Positions 35,441 through 45,485 of a stretch of DNA of 64,000 bases are shown in pieces. Position 1 is the first letter of the stretch, and each line of letters begins with the position of its first letter. The stretch lies in assembly GCA_965275915.1 (NCBI GenBank), contig CBDHYI010000004.1:186001-250000 (forward strand), written 5' to 3'. The DNA comes from JBDWFY01 sp965275915 (GTDB taxonomy: Bacteria; Pseudomonadota; Alphaproteobacteria; Rhizobiales; Stappiaceae). The translations under genes were made by a program, and so were the position numbers. Below the pieces are notes generated by a model, which saw nothing but the letters and a program-made list of their open reading frames with translations, did not search any database and was not told where the DNA came from.

Positions 35441-35627
35441 AATGCCGGATCATCGGATCCGACCTATCCGCATTTAGGGGAGATTTTCCTCAATGGCAAT
35501 GCGTTTTTCCAACAGGCCTGCGGATGCACGACGCCCAAATCTGAATTTTCACATTAAATATTTATAACAAGTAACTATTTTTACTATATAAAATGCGTTT
35601 ACAAGTCTATCATGGTCAAAATCATGA
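35441..35627. other. AT-rich intergenic stretch upstream of the riboswitch
   Basis: The stretch from the riboswitch to the pccA stop is AT-rich (for example AATATTTATAAC, ACTATATAAAATG). It should hold the ribH promoter. No gene is seen. Confidence 0.4.
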
Positions 35628-37640
35628 TCAATCGAACTCCATGATCACAGCATCGACGGCAAGACTGTCCCCCGCATCCGCTTTGATCGATGAAATCACC
35701 AGATCCCGCTCCGCCCGCAACACGTTTTCCATCTTCATGGCCTCGACGACGGCCAGTGTTTCGCCGGCTTTCACTTCCTGCCCTTCTTCCACATTGATGG
35801 AGACAACCAGTCCCGGCATCGGACAAAGAAGAAGATTTGAGGTATCGGGTGCTTCCCTGACCGGCATCAGCGCTTCAAGCTCGGCAATGCGCGGGGTCAT
35901 GACCTGCACTTCGACGCTGAAGCCCTGCCAGTCCAGTTGATGGCCTGTCAAAGTCGGCCGAACCTGAACCGTCACCGATCGCGCCCCAACCTTGCCTTGC
36001 CAGAGCATGTCACCGGGACGCCAGGAACTGACCACCGTTTGAGAGGGATGATCGTTGATTGCTATATCCATTTCAATCGGTGGACTGGGGTTGCCGGCCT
36101 TCAACGCCACCGGCAGACGGGCATCGCCGAGTTTAACCACCCAGTGCTCGCGCACATGGCCCGAGTGCGGCCGCAACCGGCCGGGCAGATTGTCGAGGCG
36201 ATCCCGATTGATCAGCTCCATCGACAAAGCCACGGCGGCCAGCGTGTCAAGCGCTTCAGCATCCGGCACCAGCGGAGAAAATCCGTCCGGATAATCCTCG
36301 GCAATGATTCCCGTCGACAACGCGCCAGACCGCCAACGCGGATTTTTCATCAAGGCCGCCAGGAACGGTACATTGTGCTGAATGCCGTCAACAAGGAAAC
36401 CATCCAGCGCATCGCTCATCGCGTCGATAGCCGTTTCCCGATCCGGACAATGGGTGATCAGTTTTGCGATCATTGGATCGTAAAACATTGAGATCTCCGA
36501 GCCCTCGACCACGCCGGTGTCGTTGCGGACAGTCATACCGTTTTCAACTGTTTCAGCCGGCGGACGATAGCGAACCAGCCGTCCGATCGACGGCAGAAAA
36601 TTCCTGTAGGGATCTTCGGCATAGATACGGCTTTCAACCGCCCAGCCGTTCAGCCGGACATCGTCCTGAGCAAGCGCAAGGGTTTCTCCGGCCGCAACCC
36701 GGATCATCTGCTCGACAAGGTCGATGCCGGTCACGAGTTCCGTAACAGGGTGCTCGACCTGCAGACGGGTGTTCATTTCGAGGAAGAAAAAGCTCTTATC
36801 CTGACCCGCAACAAACTCCACGGTTCCCGCCGAGTCGTAGCCGACCGCCTTGGCCAAAGCGACGGCCTGTGCCCCCATCAATTGCCGGGTTTCCTCATCG
36901 AGGAGCGGCGATGGTGCCTCTTCGATTACCTTCTGGTTCCGGCGCTGAATCGAGCACTCCCGCTCGCCGAGATGAATGACATTGCCATGCTTGTCACCCA
37001 GAACCTGAATTTCAATGTGCCGGGGGTTTTCGATGAACTTCTCGATGAAGACCCTGTCATCCCCGAACGAACTGGCGGCCTCGGAGCGGGCGCGTTCGAA
37101 ACCGTCGGCTGTCTCTTCGGCATTCCAGGCGATGCGCATACCCTTGCCGCCACCGCCGGCAGACGCCTTGATCATTACGGGGAAGCCGATTTGCTCCGCA
37201 ATCCCGACAGCTTCGGCGGGATCGGCGATAACGCCGATGTGGCCCGGCACGGTGTTCACCTTGGCCTCGTTGGCGAATTTCTTGGATTCGATTTTGTCGC
37301 CCATCACTTCAATGGCATGGGGATTGGGGCCGATGAACGTGATACCCTCTTCGGCCAGCCTATGGGCGAAGGCGGCGCGTTCGGACAGGAAGCCGTAGCC
37401 GGGATGAACAGCTTCTGCGCCCGTCTGTTTGCAGGCGGCAACAATCTTGTCGATAACCAGGTAAGAGTCCGCAGCCGGAGGCGGCCCGATATGAACCGCT
37501 TCATCGGCCATTTCAACATGCAGCGCATCCCGGTCGGCGTCGGAATAGACAGCCACGGTTTTTATGCCCATTTTACGCGCTGTCTTGATAACGCGACAGG
37601 CAATTTCACCCCGGTTTGCGATTAGAATTTTTGCGAACAT
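35628..37640 (-). CDS. pccA: Propionyl-CoA (acyl-CoA) carboxylase biotin-carboxylase subunit
   Basis: 670 residues. The ATP-grasp biotin carboxylase fills about 1-450 (ANRGEIACRVIKTARKMG, GGGGKGMRIAW, FLEMNTRLQVEHPVTE). A linker domain follows, and the C-terminal biotinyl domain has EAMKMEN near residue 635. It carboxylates biotin for transfer by the PccB transferase. The beta subunit gene (43953-45485) is 6 kb away on the same strand and in the propionyl-CoA group. ATG 37640 is taken over GTG 37643. It probably feeds propionyl-CoA into methylmalonyl-CoA. Confidence 0.94.
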   Translation of the reverse strand: MFAKILIANRGEIACRVIKTARKMGIKTVAVYSDADRDALHVEMADEAVHIGPPPAADSYLVIDKIVAACKQTGAEAVHPGYGFLSERAAFAHRLAEEGITFIGPNPHAIEVMGDKIESKKFANEAKVNTVPGHIGVIADPAEAVGIAEQIGFPVMIKASAGGGGKGMRIAWNAEETADGFERARSEAASSFGDDRVFIEKFIENPRHIEIQVLGDKHGNVIHLGERECSIQRRNQKVIEEAPSPLLDEETRQLMGAQAVALAKAVGYDSAGTVEFVAGQDKSFFFLEMNTRLQVEHPVTELVTGIDLVEQMIRVAAGETLALAQDDVRLNGWAVESRIYAEDPYRNFLPSIGRLVRYRPPAETVENGMTVRNDTGVVEGSEISMFYDPMIAKLITHCPDRETAIDAMSDALDGFLVDGIQHNVPFLAALMKNPRWRSGALSTGIIAEDYPDGFSPLVPDAEALDTLAAVALSMELINRDRLDNLPGRLRPHSGHVREHWVVKLGDARLPVALKAGNPSPPIEMDIAINDHPSQTVVSSWRPGDMLWQGKVGARSVTVQVRPTLTGHQLDWQGFSVEVQVMTPRIAELEALMPVREAPDTSNLLLCPMPGLVVSINVEEGQEVKAGETLAVVEAMKMENVLRAERDLVISSIKADAGDSLAVDAVIMEFD

Positions 37641-37779
37641 CACATCGGCCCTGCAATAAGTATGTTCCTTTTATTGATCCACTTTTGCAGGAACCGCAAC
37701 TCAACCAATGACCATGCTTCATCGTTCTTTGGACGAACAGCCCGGACCTTTAAATTCCGGCTCCGCCAGAGTAGGTGCC

Positions 37780-38400
37780 CTATCGTTTTCCGACCAGATC
37801 GATCCCAAGCCGTACTCTGTTGGCGTAAAGCGGCTGGCCGAGATTCATCCCGTATCTGCTGCGGTTGAAGCTGCCTTTGACCGACAAGTGGATTTTCTTT
37901 CGGCTGCCGCCCACAAGATCCACCGTCATGGTTACCGGATGGGACTGCCCGCGGAGCATCAGCAGACCGACGACTTTTGCCTGCCGGTCACTTGCAACAT
38001 CCACACGCGTGGAAACAAACCGCGCGGTTGGGTACTTTTTGACATTGAACATCGCGCCGCTTTTCAGAAAACCGGTCATCCGCGAGGATCCGGTTTCGAC
38101 ACTTGCAAGACGGACATTGACCTCAATTTTGCTACGCTCCGGCTGTCTCCCGTTGACCACGAGAGACCCGCTCACGTCGGAAAAGCGGCCTTGAACAAGA
38201 CCGCCCCCCAGTTTTTTCAAAGAAAACGTCAAATCGACATCACCGGTCTTGAAGCGGTAAGTCCCCGAAAGACTGCGGGTATCGATGTCTGCGAGCGCCG
38301 GTGATATGACCTGGACCGGCGCATGCACAGCTGTCATCCAGACAGCCAGGACCAATAAACAAAGGAACCGGACGGTTTTCGAAAGAGTATACTTTGACAT
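37780..38400 (-). CDS. YceI-family periplasmic lipid-binding protein
   Basis: 206 residues. A signal peptide (VRFLCLLVLAVWMTAVHAPV...ALA) is followed by the YceI lipocalin-like barrel: GTYRFKTGDVDLTFSLKKLGGG at the start, SGSLVVNGRQPERSKIEV, FNVKKYPTARFVST and MRGQSHPVTMTVDL. Members bind isoprenoid-like lipids in the periplasm. ATG 38400 with an AGGTG site is chosen; an extended frame upstream is not needed. It stands alone. Confidence 0.88.
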   Translation of the reverse strand: MSKYTLSKTVRFLCLLVLAVWMTAVHAPVQVISPALADIDTRSLSGTYRFKTGDVDLTFSLKKLGGGLVQGRFSDVSGSLVVNGRQPERSKIEVNVRLASVETGSSRMTGFLKSGAMFNVKKYPTARFVSTRVDVASDRQAKVVGLLMLRGQSHPVTMTVDLVGGSRKKIHLSVKGSFNRSRYGMNLGQPLYANRVRLGIDLVGKR

Positions 38401-38570
38401 CACATCACCTGCTTTTGGTGTTCTGATAAACAGAATCCCCCCAAGCAGGTTATTGTGAGCGCCTGGAACCGGTTTTGACAATAAACTTCCGCACACGAAA
38501 ACCCCAATTTCCGGTGAGCAGCAAATTCATCCGGTTCCCGGATCGTGTGGAAACCGGTCCAAAAGCCGGT

Positions 38571-39530
38571 TCACACGGCCTTATCAAGCAGGTTTTTCAG
38601 GCTTGGGTGGATGCGTGGGGACTCTTCTTTGAGAAAACGTAACAGAGCCTTTTCGTTTTCATGCAACTTCCGATCGGAATCGATGCGTCCGATCAGCCAT
38701 TCCGCTTCCCCCTGCTCGATCAACTCGGCGACCCGGCCCTCTTCTTCAAACGCCTGGTTCCTGGCCGCAAAGACCGACTCGTCTTTGGAAAAGGCCTGCC
38801 GAAGATCCTCAAGGCTCATTGAAAGCAGGCCGGAAAACAGAGAACCAAATTCGGGTTTCTCCGACAGCCATTCGGATCGGCGCAGGGCCTCCTTCCGCAT
38901 CGGCGCCCGGTAACCGCGCGCAGCCATGAGATTGTTGGCAATTGCCTTCACAAACAGATCGGACCAGGCAGGATCGTTTTCCGCTTCAACGGTGGCGTCG
39001 TTCAGATCAAACAGAATGTCCGCTTCGTCCCTTGAGATCGCAAGCGATCCTTGGCTTCCGCGGGCGTGAAGCGTCCTACGAATGCGATCAACGTCTTCCG
39101 ATGAGATGACCCCGGGCGATTGCTCCCGATCCAGAATGCTGTTTTTCAGCACATTCAGCACGTAAAGCTGAAAATCAAGTGGTGCCGACACCGCTTCTTC
39201 AATAACGGCGATCAAGGCGTCCAGCTCAAGAAGCGAACGAAAACCCTCCGGCATGGACAAATTCCGCTTCAACCAGTCTGCATTATCCGGTGAAATATAG
39301 CCGATGGGCGCTTCCTGCCGGACGATATAGTCGGCCACGGCCTCAAGAAAGAGCGCCCGCCAGGCAGGAACGGCGGCGTTACACGTACCGTTCAAGGCGA
39401 TCAGTGCGGTCAACTCGGAGACATCGACACGATCGTTCCGGTAAATATGTTGCCTGACGGCCAACACATCCTGCTCGCCGATCTCGCTTTTTTTCGCGAT
39501 CTCTGCAAATGGTTCGGGCAACATACTCAC
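38571..39530 (-). CDS. Conserved hypothetical protein
   Basis: 319 residues, all-helical and acidic, with no signal peptide or membrane span. It has two similar helical halves (for example WRALFLEAVADYIV and WSDLFVKAIANNLMAARG), suggesting an internal duplication. The composition resembles TerB-like or EF-hand-like helical bundles, but no metal-site motif is clear. Similar genes occur in other Hyphomicrobiales; no function is known to me. ATG 39530, with no close neighbour in the same transcript. Confidence 0.7.
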   Translation of the reverse strand: MSMLPEPFAEIAKKSEIGEQDVLAVRQHIYRNDRVDVSELTALIALNGTCNAAVPAWRALFLEAVADYIVRQEAPIGYISPDNADWLKRNLSMPEGFRSLLELDALIAVIEEAVSAPLDFQLYVLNVLKNSILDREQSPGVISSEDVDRIRRTLHARGSQGSLAISRDEADILFDLNDATVEAENDPAWSDLFVKAIANNLMAARGYRAPMRKEALRRSEWLSEKPEFGSLFSGLLSMSLEDLRQAFSKDESVFAARNQAFEEEGRVAELIEQGEAEWLIGRIDSDRKLHENEKALLRFLKEESPRIHPSLKNLLDKAV

Positions 39531-39822
39531 TCACTCCTGATACGGAACACAGCGCCCCTTCAGCACCCGATTCCTGAATGTTCAAAACAGGATAGAAGAG
39601 GAAAGTTGTAATTCGACTAAAATTTTGGGTTTCTAAAGTGTCAACAAGCGGAAAAATCCGCGGGATTCCGGCGTTATTTGTAAATGAAGGGTATCAACGC
39701 GTCTCTTGAAGGCCGTCCGCTTTTCATCTGGTAATTTCGCCGGGCATCCGTTAAGTGCCCCTGATGCCCGTATTCTTGCGTTCACCCGGACATTCATCAG
39801 CACTCTCCACCAGGCGCGCCAT

Positions 39823-40191
39823 ATGGATTTTATCGTTTTACAGGATCTGGCTTTTTATGCCTTTCACGGTCTTCATGAGGAAGAGGCGCGGCTTGGACAG
39901 CGTTTTCACGTGGATCTGGAATGCGGCCTTGATCTGTCGCAGGCAAGCCAAACCGACGAAATGCAAACGTCGGTGTGCTACGCATCTCTCGCAAAAGCGG
40001 TGGAAGACGTCGTTACCAGATCGCGATTCTACCTTATCGAGAGACTCGCCGGGGCAATCGCCGAAGCCGTATTCTCGCTGGACCGGAGAATCCTGTCTGT
40101 AAAGGTCCGGGTTCATAAACCGGGTGCGCCGCTGCCGCTCTCAGCAGGTAAGGTCAGCGTGGAAATCAACCGCAAGCGTCCATCGGCATAG
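39823..40191 (+). CDS. folB: Dihydroneopterin aldolase
   Basis: 122 residues. FolB cleaves dihydroneopterin to 6-hydroxymethyl-dihydropterin in folate synthesis. Landmarks: LQDLAFYAFHGLHEEEARLGQRFHV with the conserved glutamates, CYASLAKAVEDVV, FYLIERLAGAIAEAV, and the C-terminal KVRVHKPGAPLPL with the catalytic-site lysine. ATG 39823 is chosen; an open frame extends 39 codons further upstream but is not like the family. No other folate gene is adjacent. Confidence 0.93.
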   Translation: MDFIVLQDLAFYAFHGLHEEEARLGQRFHVDLECGLDLSQASQTDEMQTSVCYASLAKAVEDVVTRSRFYLIERLAGAIAEAVFSLDRRILSVKVRVHKPGAPLPLSAGKVSVEINRKRPSA

Positions 40192-40226
40192 GGTTTGTCC
40201 AACCGGATGCATGCTTCGGCGTGCTG

Positions 40227-40646
40227 TCAAAGAACGCAGTCCGAATAGTTATCGTCCGCAATTTTTGAGCAAAGGTCGAACCATTGGCATCCCTCACAAG
40301 CCTCACGAATGGATCCGGATTTGAAGCTTACCCTTAACCGGCCCACGGCCGCCTCATCCAGGCGGAAACCGTTGCCAAACGTCAAATCCGGGACGAGTTG
40401 ATCTTTAATGGCCTGAAAGGCCCTGTCGTCCCTCGCCCTTACAGATTGATTGCGGCAGTGCGCTGGGCTCTCCCCGCCCAGCATCGGCCTGCAAACATCA
40501 TCCGGGCCGGAGACAAGAACAATGTCTGCCCCCTTGGATATCTGCGCCAATATCCGACGAAAATTTTCGGAAAACGCGGGCGTGTAGCCCTGTCCGGAAA
40601 ATGTCAGCATGCAAAGAAGGTGATGCGGTCTGAGGCGGACTATCAT
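40227..40646 (-). CDS. DUF1284 family protein
   Basis: 139 residues of the DUF1284 family: LRPHHLLCMLTFSGQGYTPAFSENF at the start, CRPMLGGESPAHCRNQSV in the middle and a C-terminal CEGCQWFDLC cluster. The conserved cysteines and histidines suggest an iron-sulfur cluster or zinc site. Function is unknown. It is convergent with folB. Confidence 0.8.
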   Translation of the reverse strand: MIVRLRPHHLLCMLTFSGQGYTPAFSENFRRILAQISKGADIVLVSGPDDVCRPMLGGESPAHCRNQSVRARDDRAFQAIKDQLVPDLTFGNGFRLDEAAVGRLRVSFKSGSIREACEGCQWFDLCSKIADDNYSDCVL

Positions 40647-41061
40647 AACACCGTCGTGCCACCCGTGCGGGACGGCGGACCTGATCGGGCTGTGACATCA
40701 CCCACAGCAGGATTTGGAAATACACGCATTTGGTCTATCTTAGGGTGTGGACCCATAAATGTACTTAAAATGGTATAAGCCGATTTGTTTGGATACAAGG
40801 CACATGTTCGAAGGAAACCATCCGGTTTTCAAGAACGTGCAACGCAGTAGCCGGACCAATCAGCCATATCCAGGGGGACGGACAAACGGCTTCAATCTGC
40901 TGCGTCAGGCTGTTCAACCGGGCATCAAGCCCGCTTTTCACACCCTCCTTGCAGCTTTTTGCCGTTTGATCCGCCATTTCAAGTCAATTTGTGGGTCCAC
41001 ACCCTGAGGTGTGGACCTGTTGAATTCAAACGCGTTTTAAGAAACCGATACACGGCGAGAA
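40647..41061. other. Intergenic stretch holding a MITE
   Basis: About 415 bases between the DUF1284 gene and the FecR gene. Most of it (40743-41005) is a MITE with matching ends, described separately. The rest has no gene I can support. Confidence 0.5.
40743..41005. mobile_element. MITE family 1, copy A (263 bp)
   Basis: Ends GGGTGTGGACCCATAAATGTACTT and its inverted partner match at 21 of 24 positions. The flank on the left is TTAG; the right flank is diverged (CTGA). The interior has no transposase. The end sequence recurs at 49312, 53815 and 54446, so it is a family moved by an IS5-group transposase. Confidence 0.75.
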
Positions 41062-41754
41062 ATGACCGTTAGAGCCAGAGAAAACGGCTTCAGAGGAGCG
41101 AAAACGGCATCCGGCGGCATCCGGCGGCGGCTGACCTGTGCCTTCATTCTGCCCCTCCTTCTCCTTCCGGTTGCGGGCGCTTCCAATGCTCAGAACGCGT
41201 CCCGTCAGTGCGCAATCTCAGACATCGAAGGATCGTCCGTTCAAATCGAACGTCAGGGATCCGTTCAGACTGCCGTTCGTGATTATTCGCTTCAGCCCGG
41301 CGACAGGATACGCACCGGCGCCGCATCCCGCACCGAGATTACCTGCAGAGACGGAACGAAGGTTACCGTCGGTCCTGAAACGGCTATCGATCTGGGCAAT
41401 CTCGCCGGACCGGCAGATTCCAACCGGAACATTCTCATTGACCTGTTTTCGGGAATTGCAGGTTTCATTGCACCGAAGAAAAACTGGAACTCCCTTGATG
41501 TGCGTGCACCCCGCGCCATCGCTTCCGTTCGCTCGACAGAGTGGCTGGTATCGGCCGACGCGGCCAAAACGAGCGTCTTCGTCAGAAAAGGCGCGGTGGA
41601 AGTCAGCCCGGATGGCGCGCTTTCCAGTGTTCTGCAGGTCGGACAGGGCATTGATATAGAACAGGGCATGCGTGCTGTGAGTTTTCCGGTAAAAACCTGG
41701 TCGGAGGAACGGGTGCGGCAGGTCGGCGCAGAGCTTGGATTTTCCTGGCAATAG
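41062..41754 (+). CDS. FecR-domain periplasmic protein
   Basis: 230 residues with a signal peptide (CAFILPLLLLPVAGASNA) and a FecR-type domain: YSLQPGDRIRTGAASRTEITCRDGTKVTVGPET and the later APRAIASVRSTEWLVSADAAKTSVFVRKGAVEV. The pattern is like FecR-like proteins partnered with CHASE2 cyclases rather than the iron-siderophore anti-sigma factor. It lies 153 bp before a CHASE2 nucleotide cyclase on the same strand and probably feeds its sensor domain. That partnership is inferred from the known pairing of these two families. Confidence 0.85.
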   Translation: MTVRARENGFRGAKTASGGIRRRLTCAFILPLLLLPVAGASNAQNASRQCAISDIEGSSVQIERQGSVQTAVRDYSLQPGDRIRTGAASRTEITCRDGTKVTVGPETAIDLGNLAGPADSNRNILIDLFSGIAGFIAPKKNWNSLDVRAPRAIASVRSTEWLVSADAAKTSVFVRKGAVEVSPDGALSSVLQVGQGIDIEQGMRAVSFPVKTWSEERVRQVGAELGFSWQ

Positions 41755-41907
41755 CTTCTTATGGGCACAAAACTGTGTTCTCCCGCCCATTGGATGCGGA
41801 AAATCCTCCTGCCGGAAATAAGGTCTTTGAACCGTCCAAGGAAACGGGCAAGATCAGCAAAAATCGGTCGACTCGACTTCATCGCGTGCACGCATTGGCA
41901 GGACACC

Positions 41908-43920
41908 ATGCAATCACCGCAATTTCGGCTATCGGGCAAGTTACTGGCGATTCTGCTGCTGTTGGCATGTGCAATCTCATTCTGGTACCCGGGAGATCGA
42001 GGCGGGCAGCTGGCGGGCATCGAGGGCCAGCTTCTGAACCTGCGCTATGAACTGCGCGGACCGCGCCAGCCGCCCGGCGAAATAGTCATCATTGCGATCG
42101 ACGATGCGGCGCTGGCCAACCAAAGCGGTGCCACTTTGCCGCGCCTGGATATTGCCCGGCTTGTCGCTGCGGCATCGGAGGGTGGCGCGCGATCGATCGG
42201 TCTCGATCTTCTGTTGATCGGGTCCCAGCGGGGAGAAACATCATCCGGCGATTGGGAACTGACAAAAGCACTCTCTGCGCTGGACAATACCGTGATCGCC
42301 GTGGCGGCACGTCCGACAACAGAACGGACAGTCCCGGCGAACGCGGATCAGTCACTCAGTCCGGAACTCCGGGAGCAACTCGCACCGAGTTTTTTCAAAA
42401 TCATTGTTGAAAGCGCCGTCGACCGGACGTCGCTTGCAGATATTGCGGCCGCCGGAGCCATGCTGATTCCGGCATCGGAGTTCATCAAAGCCTCGCGACT
42501 TGGTCATGTGAATGTCAGGCCTGAACCGGACGGAACAGTCCGCCACGCGGCTCTTGCTCTGCCTGTTGGGGACGACCGTTTCCTTCCATCGCTGCCGCTG
42601 GTGACGCTGCTGCAGTATTTCAGGCTTTCGGCAAGCGATCTTCAGCTTGACCTTGGCCGGTCGGTCCGAGTCGGTCCCATGACTGTTGCAACGAGAAATG
42701 ACAGTGCAATCGCCCTGAACTACTATGGCGGACAGAGAACATTCACGACGGTCTCAGCGAGCGATATTCTCGCGGACAACGTTTCATCCGATATTTTCTC
42801 CGGTAAAATTGTGCTGATCGGCTCAAGCGCAAGCGCCCTGGGCGATAAATATAACACGCCTTTTGCCTCTTCACTCGCCGGCGTCGAAGTTCTTGCAACC
42901 GTTGCCGGCAATCTGATCCATCAAAACGCATTGAAGCGCAATGCATCGACCTGGATGCTGACCGCCCTGCTCTCCCTTTTGTCCGTTGCCCTCGTCTTCT
43001 TTGCGGCAAACAACCGAAACTCTCTGGTCAGCCTGCTCCTGATCATCCTGTCCTGGCTGGCCATCCTGGTGCTGACTCAGTGGGCTTTTGCCGGCGCCGA
43101 TATCTGGCTCGACGGCATGACGCTGGTCGTAACCCTTGCACTGGCAACCCTTGTGGCGATGATCGGACGCATCATGGCCCTTAAGGGACGGTCCGATCAA
43201 CTGGCGACGGAACGCGGAAACCTTGCGCGCTACCTGCCACCTCTATTAAGCGATGTCCTTGCCCGATCGGCGCGGCCGAGCTTTGATGCCCGCAGCCAGG
43301 AAGCCGTTGTACTTTTTGTCGATGTTACAGGGTTTACAGCGCGAAGCGAAAAACTGGGACCTGAAGGCACGGTGATTTTCCTGCGCGACATTCACGCGGT
43401 TTTCGAAGAATCCGCCTTTGCCAATAAAGGCGTGCTTGAGCAGTTCATGGGGGATGGCGCCATGGTCATATTCGGCCTGCCCGACCCGACGGAGCAGGAC
43501 ACCGTGCACGCGCTCCAATGCGCAGCCTCATTGCTGCGCCGGATTGCCGGTCTGAACGTCCGTTATGAAGAGGCAAACGAGGCACCGGTCAATATCCGGA
43601 TCAGCATCCACAGAGGTCCGGTTATTGCCGCAGTTCTGGGCAGTGACCGTCAGGCCACGGCAACCGTTGCCGGCGATACTGTCAACGTATCGAGCCGCCT
43701 TCAGGACGTCGCCAAACAGGAACGGACGGAACTGGTCGTTTCCCAGTCTGTTTACGACGCGGCCGGTCTGGCTTTGGGCGGTTCATTCCAGGACTTGCTG
43801 TCGCCGCTTGGCGACCTGCCCGTGCGCGGCCGGGGGCACAGCATCCAGGTCTGGCAATTGCCTCAAAAAAACCGGGTACGGTTCCTGCAGGCCCTTGAGA
43901 CGGAAAACAACACCGAGTGA
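41908..43920 (+). CDS. CHASE2-domain class III adenylate/guanylate cyclase
   Basis: 670 residues. An N-terminal span, a periplasmic CHASE2 sensor (about 45-330, with IDDAALANQSG ... GKIVLIGSSASALGDKYNTPF), three spans (WMLTALLSLLSVALVFFAANN and two after it), then the class III cyclase domain. Metal-binding aspartates lie in LFVDVTGFTARSE and FMGDGAMVIFG, and the transition-state Asn/Arg pair in TVNVSSRLQ. The purine-specifying lysine found in adenylate cyclases before FxGD is Gln here (LEQFMGDG). ATG 41908 has AGGACACC before it. It is downstream of the FecR gene. Confidence 0.9.
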   Translation: MQSPQFRLSGKLLAILLLLACAISFWYPGDRGGQLAGIEGQLLNLRYELRGPRQPPGEIVIIAIDDAALANQSGATLPRLDIARLVAAASEGGARSIGLDLLLIGSQRGETSSGDWELTKALSALDNTVIAVAARPTTERTVPANADQSLSPELREQLAPSFFKIIVESAVDRTSLADIAAAGAMLIPASEFIKASRLGHVNVRPEPDGTVRHAALALPVGDDRFLPSLPLVTLLQYFRLSASDLQLDLGRSVRVGPMTVATRNDSAIALNYYGGQRTFTTVSASDILADNVSSDIFSGKIVLIGSSASALGDKYNTPFASSLAGVEVLATVAGNLIHQNALKRNASTWMLTALLSLLSVALVFFAANNRNSLVSLLLIILSWLAILVLTQWAFAGADIWLDGMTLVVTLALATLVAMIGRIMALKGRSDQLATERGNLARYLPPLLSDVLARSARPSFDARSQEAVVLFVDVTGFTARSEKLGPEGTVIFLRDIHAVFEESAFANKGVLEQFMGDGAMVIFGLPDPTEQDTVHALQCAASLLRRIAGLNVRYEEANEAPVNIRISIHRGPVIAAVLGSDRQATATVAGDTVNVSSRLQDVAKQERTELVVSQSVYDAAGLALGGSFQDLLSPLGDLPVRGRGHSIQVWQLPQKNRVRFLQALETENNTE

Positions 43921-43952
43921 GGTCCGCTGTGGGCTGATCGTGACCAATTCAC

Positions 43953-45485
43953 CTACAGTGGAATGTTGTCGTGTTTTTTCCAGAGATTCTCTTCCTGTTT
44001 GTTGCGCAGCAGCGCCAGCGCACGGGATACACGGCGGCGGGTCGAATGCGGCAGGATGACTTCATCAATGTAACCGCGCTCTGCGGCCACGAACGGATTT
44101 GCGAACCGGTTTTCGTAGTCCTTTGTTCGTTCTTCTATTTTTTCCCGGTCATCAAGCTCGCCGCGATAAAGGATTTCAACTGCCCCCTTGGCGCCCATGA
44201 CCGCGATTTCGGCGCTCGGCCAGGCATAGTTGATATCCCCGCGAATATGCTTTGAACTCATCACATCATAGGCACCGCCATAGGCTTTGCGCGTGATGAC
44301 CGTGATCTTCGGCACCGTCGCTTCGGTAAAGGCGAACAGCAGCTTGGCGCCGTGTTTGATCAGGCCGCCATATTCCTGCGCCGTGCCGGGGAGGAAGCCC
44401 GGTACATCGACAAAAGTCACCAGCGGAATGCTGAAACAATCGCAGAAGCGAACAAACCGCGCCGCCTTGCGGCTGGCGTCGGAATCAAGCACACCGGCAA
44501 GGGTCATCGGCTGGTTGGCGACAAAGCCGACCGTCCGCCCCTCGATGCGTCCGAACCCCGTAATGATATTTCCGGCGAAATTGGGCTGAATCTCAAAGAA
44601 CCTGCCCTCATCGATCGTTTTGAGGATCAGTTCCCGCATATCGTAAGGCTTGTTGGGATTGTCCGGGATCAGCGTATCCAGACTGTAGTCCACCCGATTG
44701 GGATCGTCATAGGTCGCAAGTTCCGGCATGGCCGCCTGATTGTTCATCGGCAGAAAATCAATCAGCCGCCGCATGTCCAGCAGCGCCTCGACATCGTTGT
44801 CGTAGGCCCCGTCCGCGATCGACGATTTGGTGGTGTGAATGGAGGCTCCGCCGAGTTCCTCAGCCGTTACCGTTTCATTGGTTACGGTCTTCACCACGTC
44901 CGGTCCGGTGACGAACATGTAGCTGGTGTCGCGCACCATGAAGATGAAATCGGTCATGGCCGGCGAGTAGACATCGCCGCCCGCGCAAGGTCCCATGATC
45001 AGAGAAATCTGCGGGATCACACCGGACGCCAGAACGTTGCGCTGAAACACCTCACCGTAACCGCCAAGCGCCGCGACGCCTTCCTGAATGCGCGCGCCGC
45101 CAGCGTCGAACAGGCCGATGATCGGGGCGCGGTTCTTGAGCGCCATATCCTGGATTTTCGTCATTTTCTGAGCGTGCGTTTCCGACAGAGATCCACCGAA
45201 AACCGTAAAGTCCTTGGCAAAAACATAAACGATCCGGCCGTTAATCGTTCCCCAGCCGGTGACGACTCCGTCGCCCGGAATCTTTTTTTCACCCATGCCG
45301 AAATCGGTGCAGCGATGCTCGATGAACATGTCGTATTCTTCAAAAGAGCCTTCATCGAGCAGCACATCCAACCGCTCGCGCGCCGTGAGTTTGCCCCGGG
45401 CATGCTGAGCGTCAATTCGCTTCTGACCCCCGCCCAGACGTGCGGTCTTGCGGCGGTCTTCCAATTCGACAAGGATTTCCTTCAT
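43953..45485 (-). CDS. pccB: Propionyl-CoA carboxylase carboxyltransferase subunit
   Basis: 510 residues of the acyl-CoA carboxyltransferase family: GKLTARERLDVLLDEGSFEE, FTVFGGSLSETHAQKM, GLFDAGGARIQEGVAALGGYGEVF, then the C-terminal half with PGFLPGTAQEYGGLIKHGAKLLFAF and RKAYGGAYDVMSSKHIRGDINYAWP. It transfers carboxyl from biotin on PccA to propionyl-CoA. ATG 45485 has AAGGA eight bases before it; a longer in-frame start is less likely. The gene is divergent from the Anbu operon. Confidence 0.95.
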   Translation of the reverse strand: MKEILVELEDRRKTARLGGGQKRIDAQHARGKLTARERLDVLLDEGSFEEYDMFIEHRCTDFGMGEKKIPGDGVVTGWGTINGRIVYVFAKDFTVFGGSLSETHAQKMTKIQDMALKNRAPIIGLFDAGGARIQEGVAALGGYGEVFQRNVLASGVIPQISLIMGPCAGGDVYSPAMTDFIFMVRDTSYMFVTGPDVVKTVTNETVTAEELGGASIHTTKSSIADGAYDNDVEALLDMRRLIDFLPMNNQAAMPELATYDDPNRVDYSLDTLIPDNPNKPYDMRELILKTIDEGRFFEIQPNFAGNIITGFGRIEGRTVGFVANQPMTLAGVLDSDASRKAARFVRFCDCFSIPLVTFVDVPGFLPGTAQEYGGLIKHGAKLLFAFTEATVPKITVITRKAYGGAYDVMSSKHIRGDINYAWPSAEIAVMGAKGAVEILYRGELDDREKIEERTKDYENRFANPFVAAERGYIDEVILPHSTRRRVSRALALLRNKQEENLWKKHDNIPL

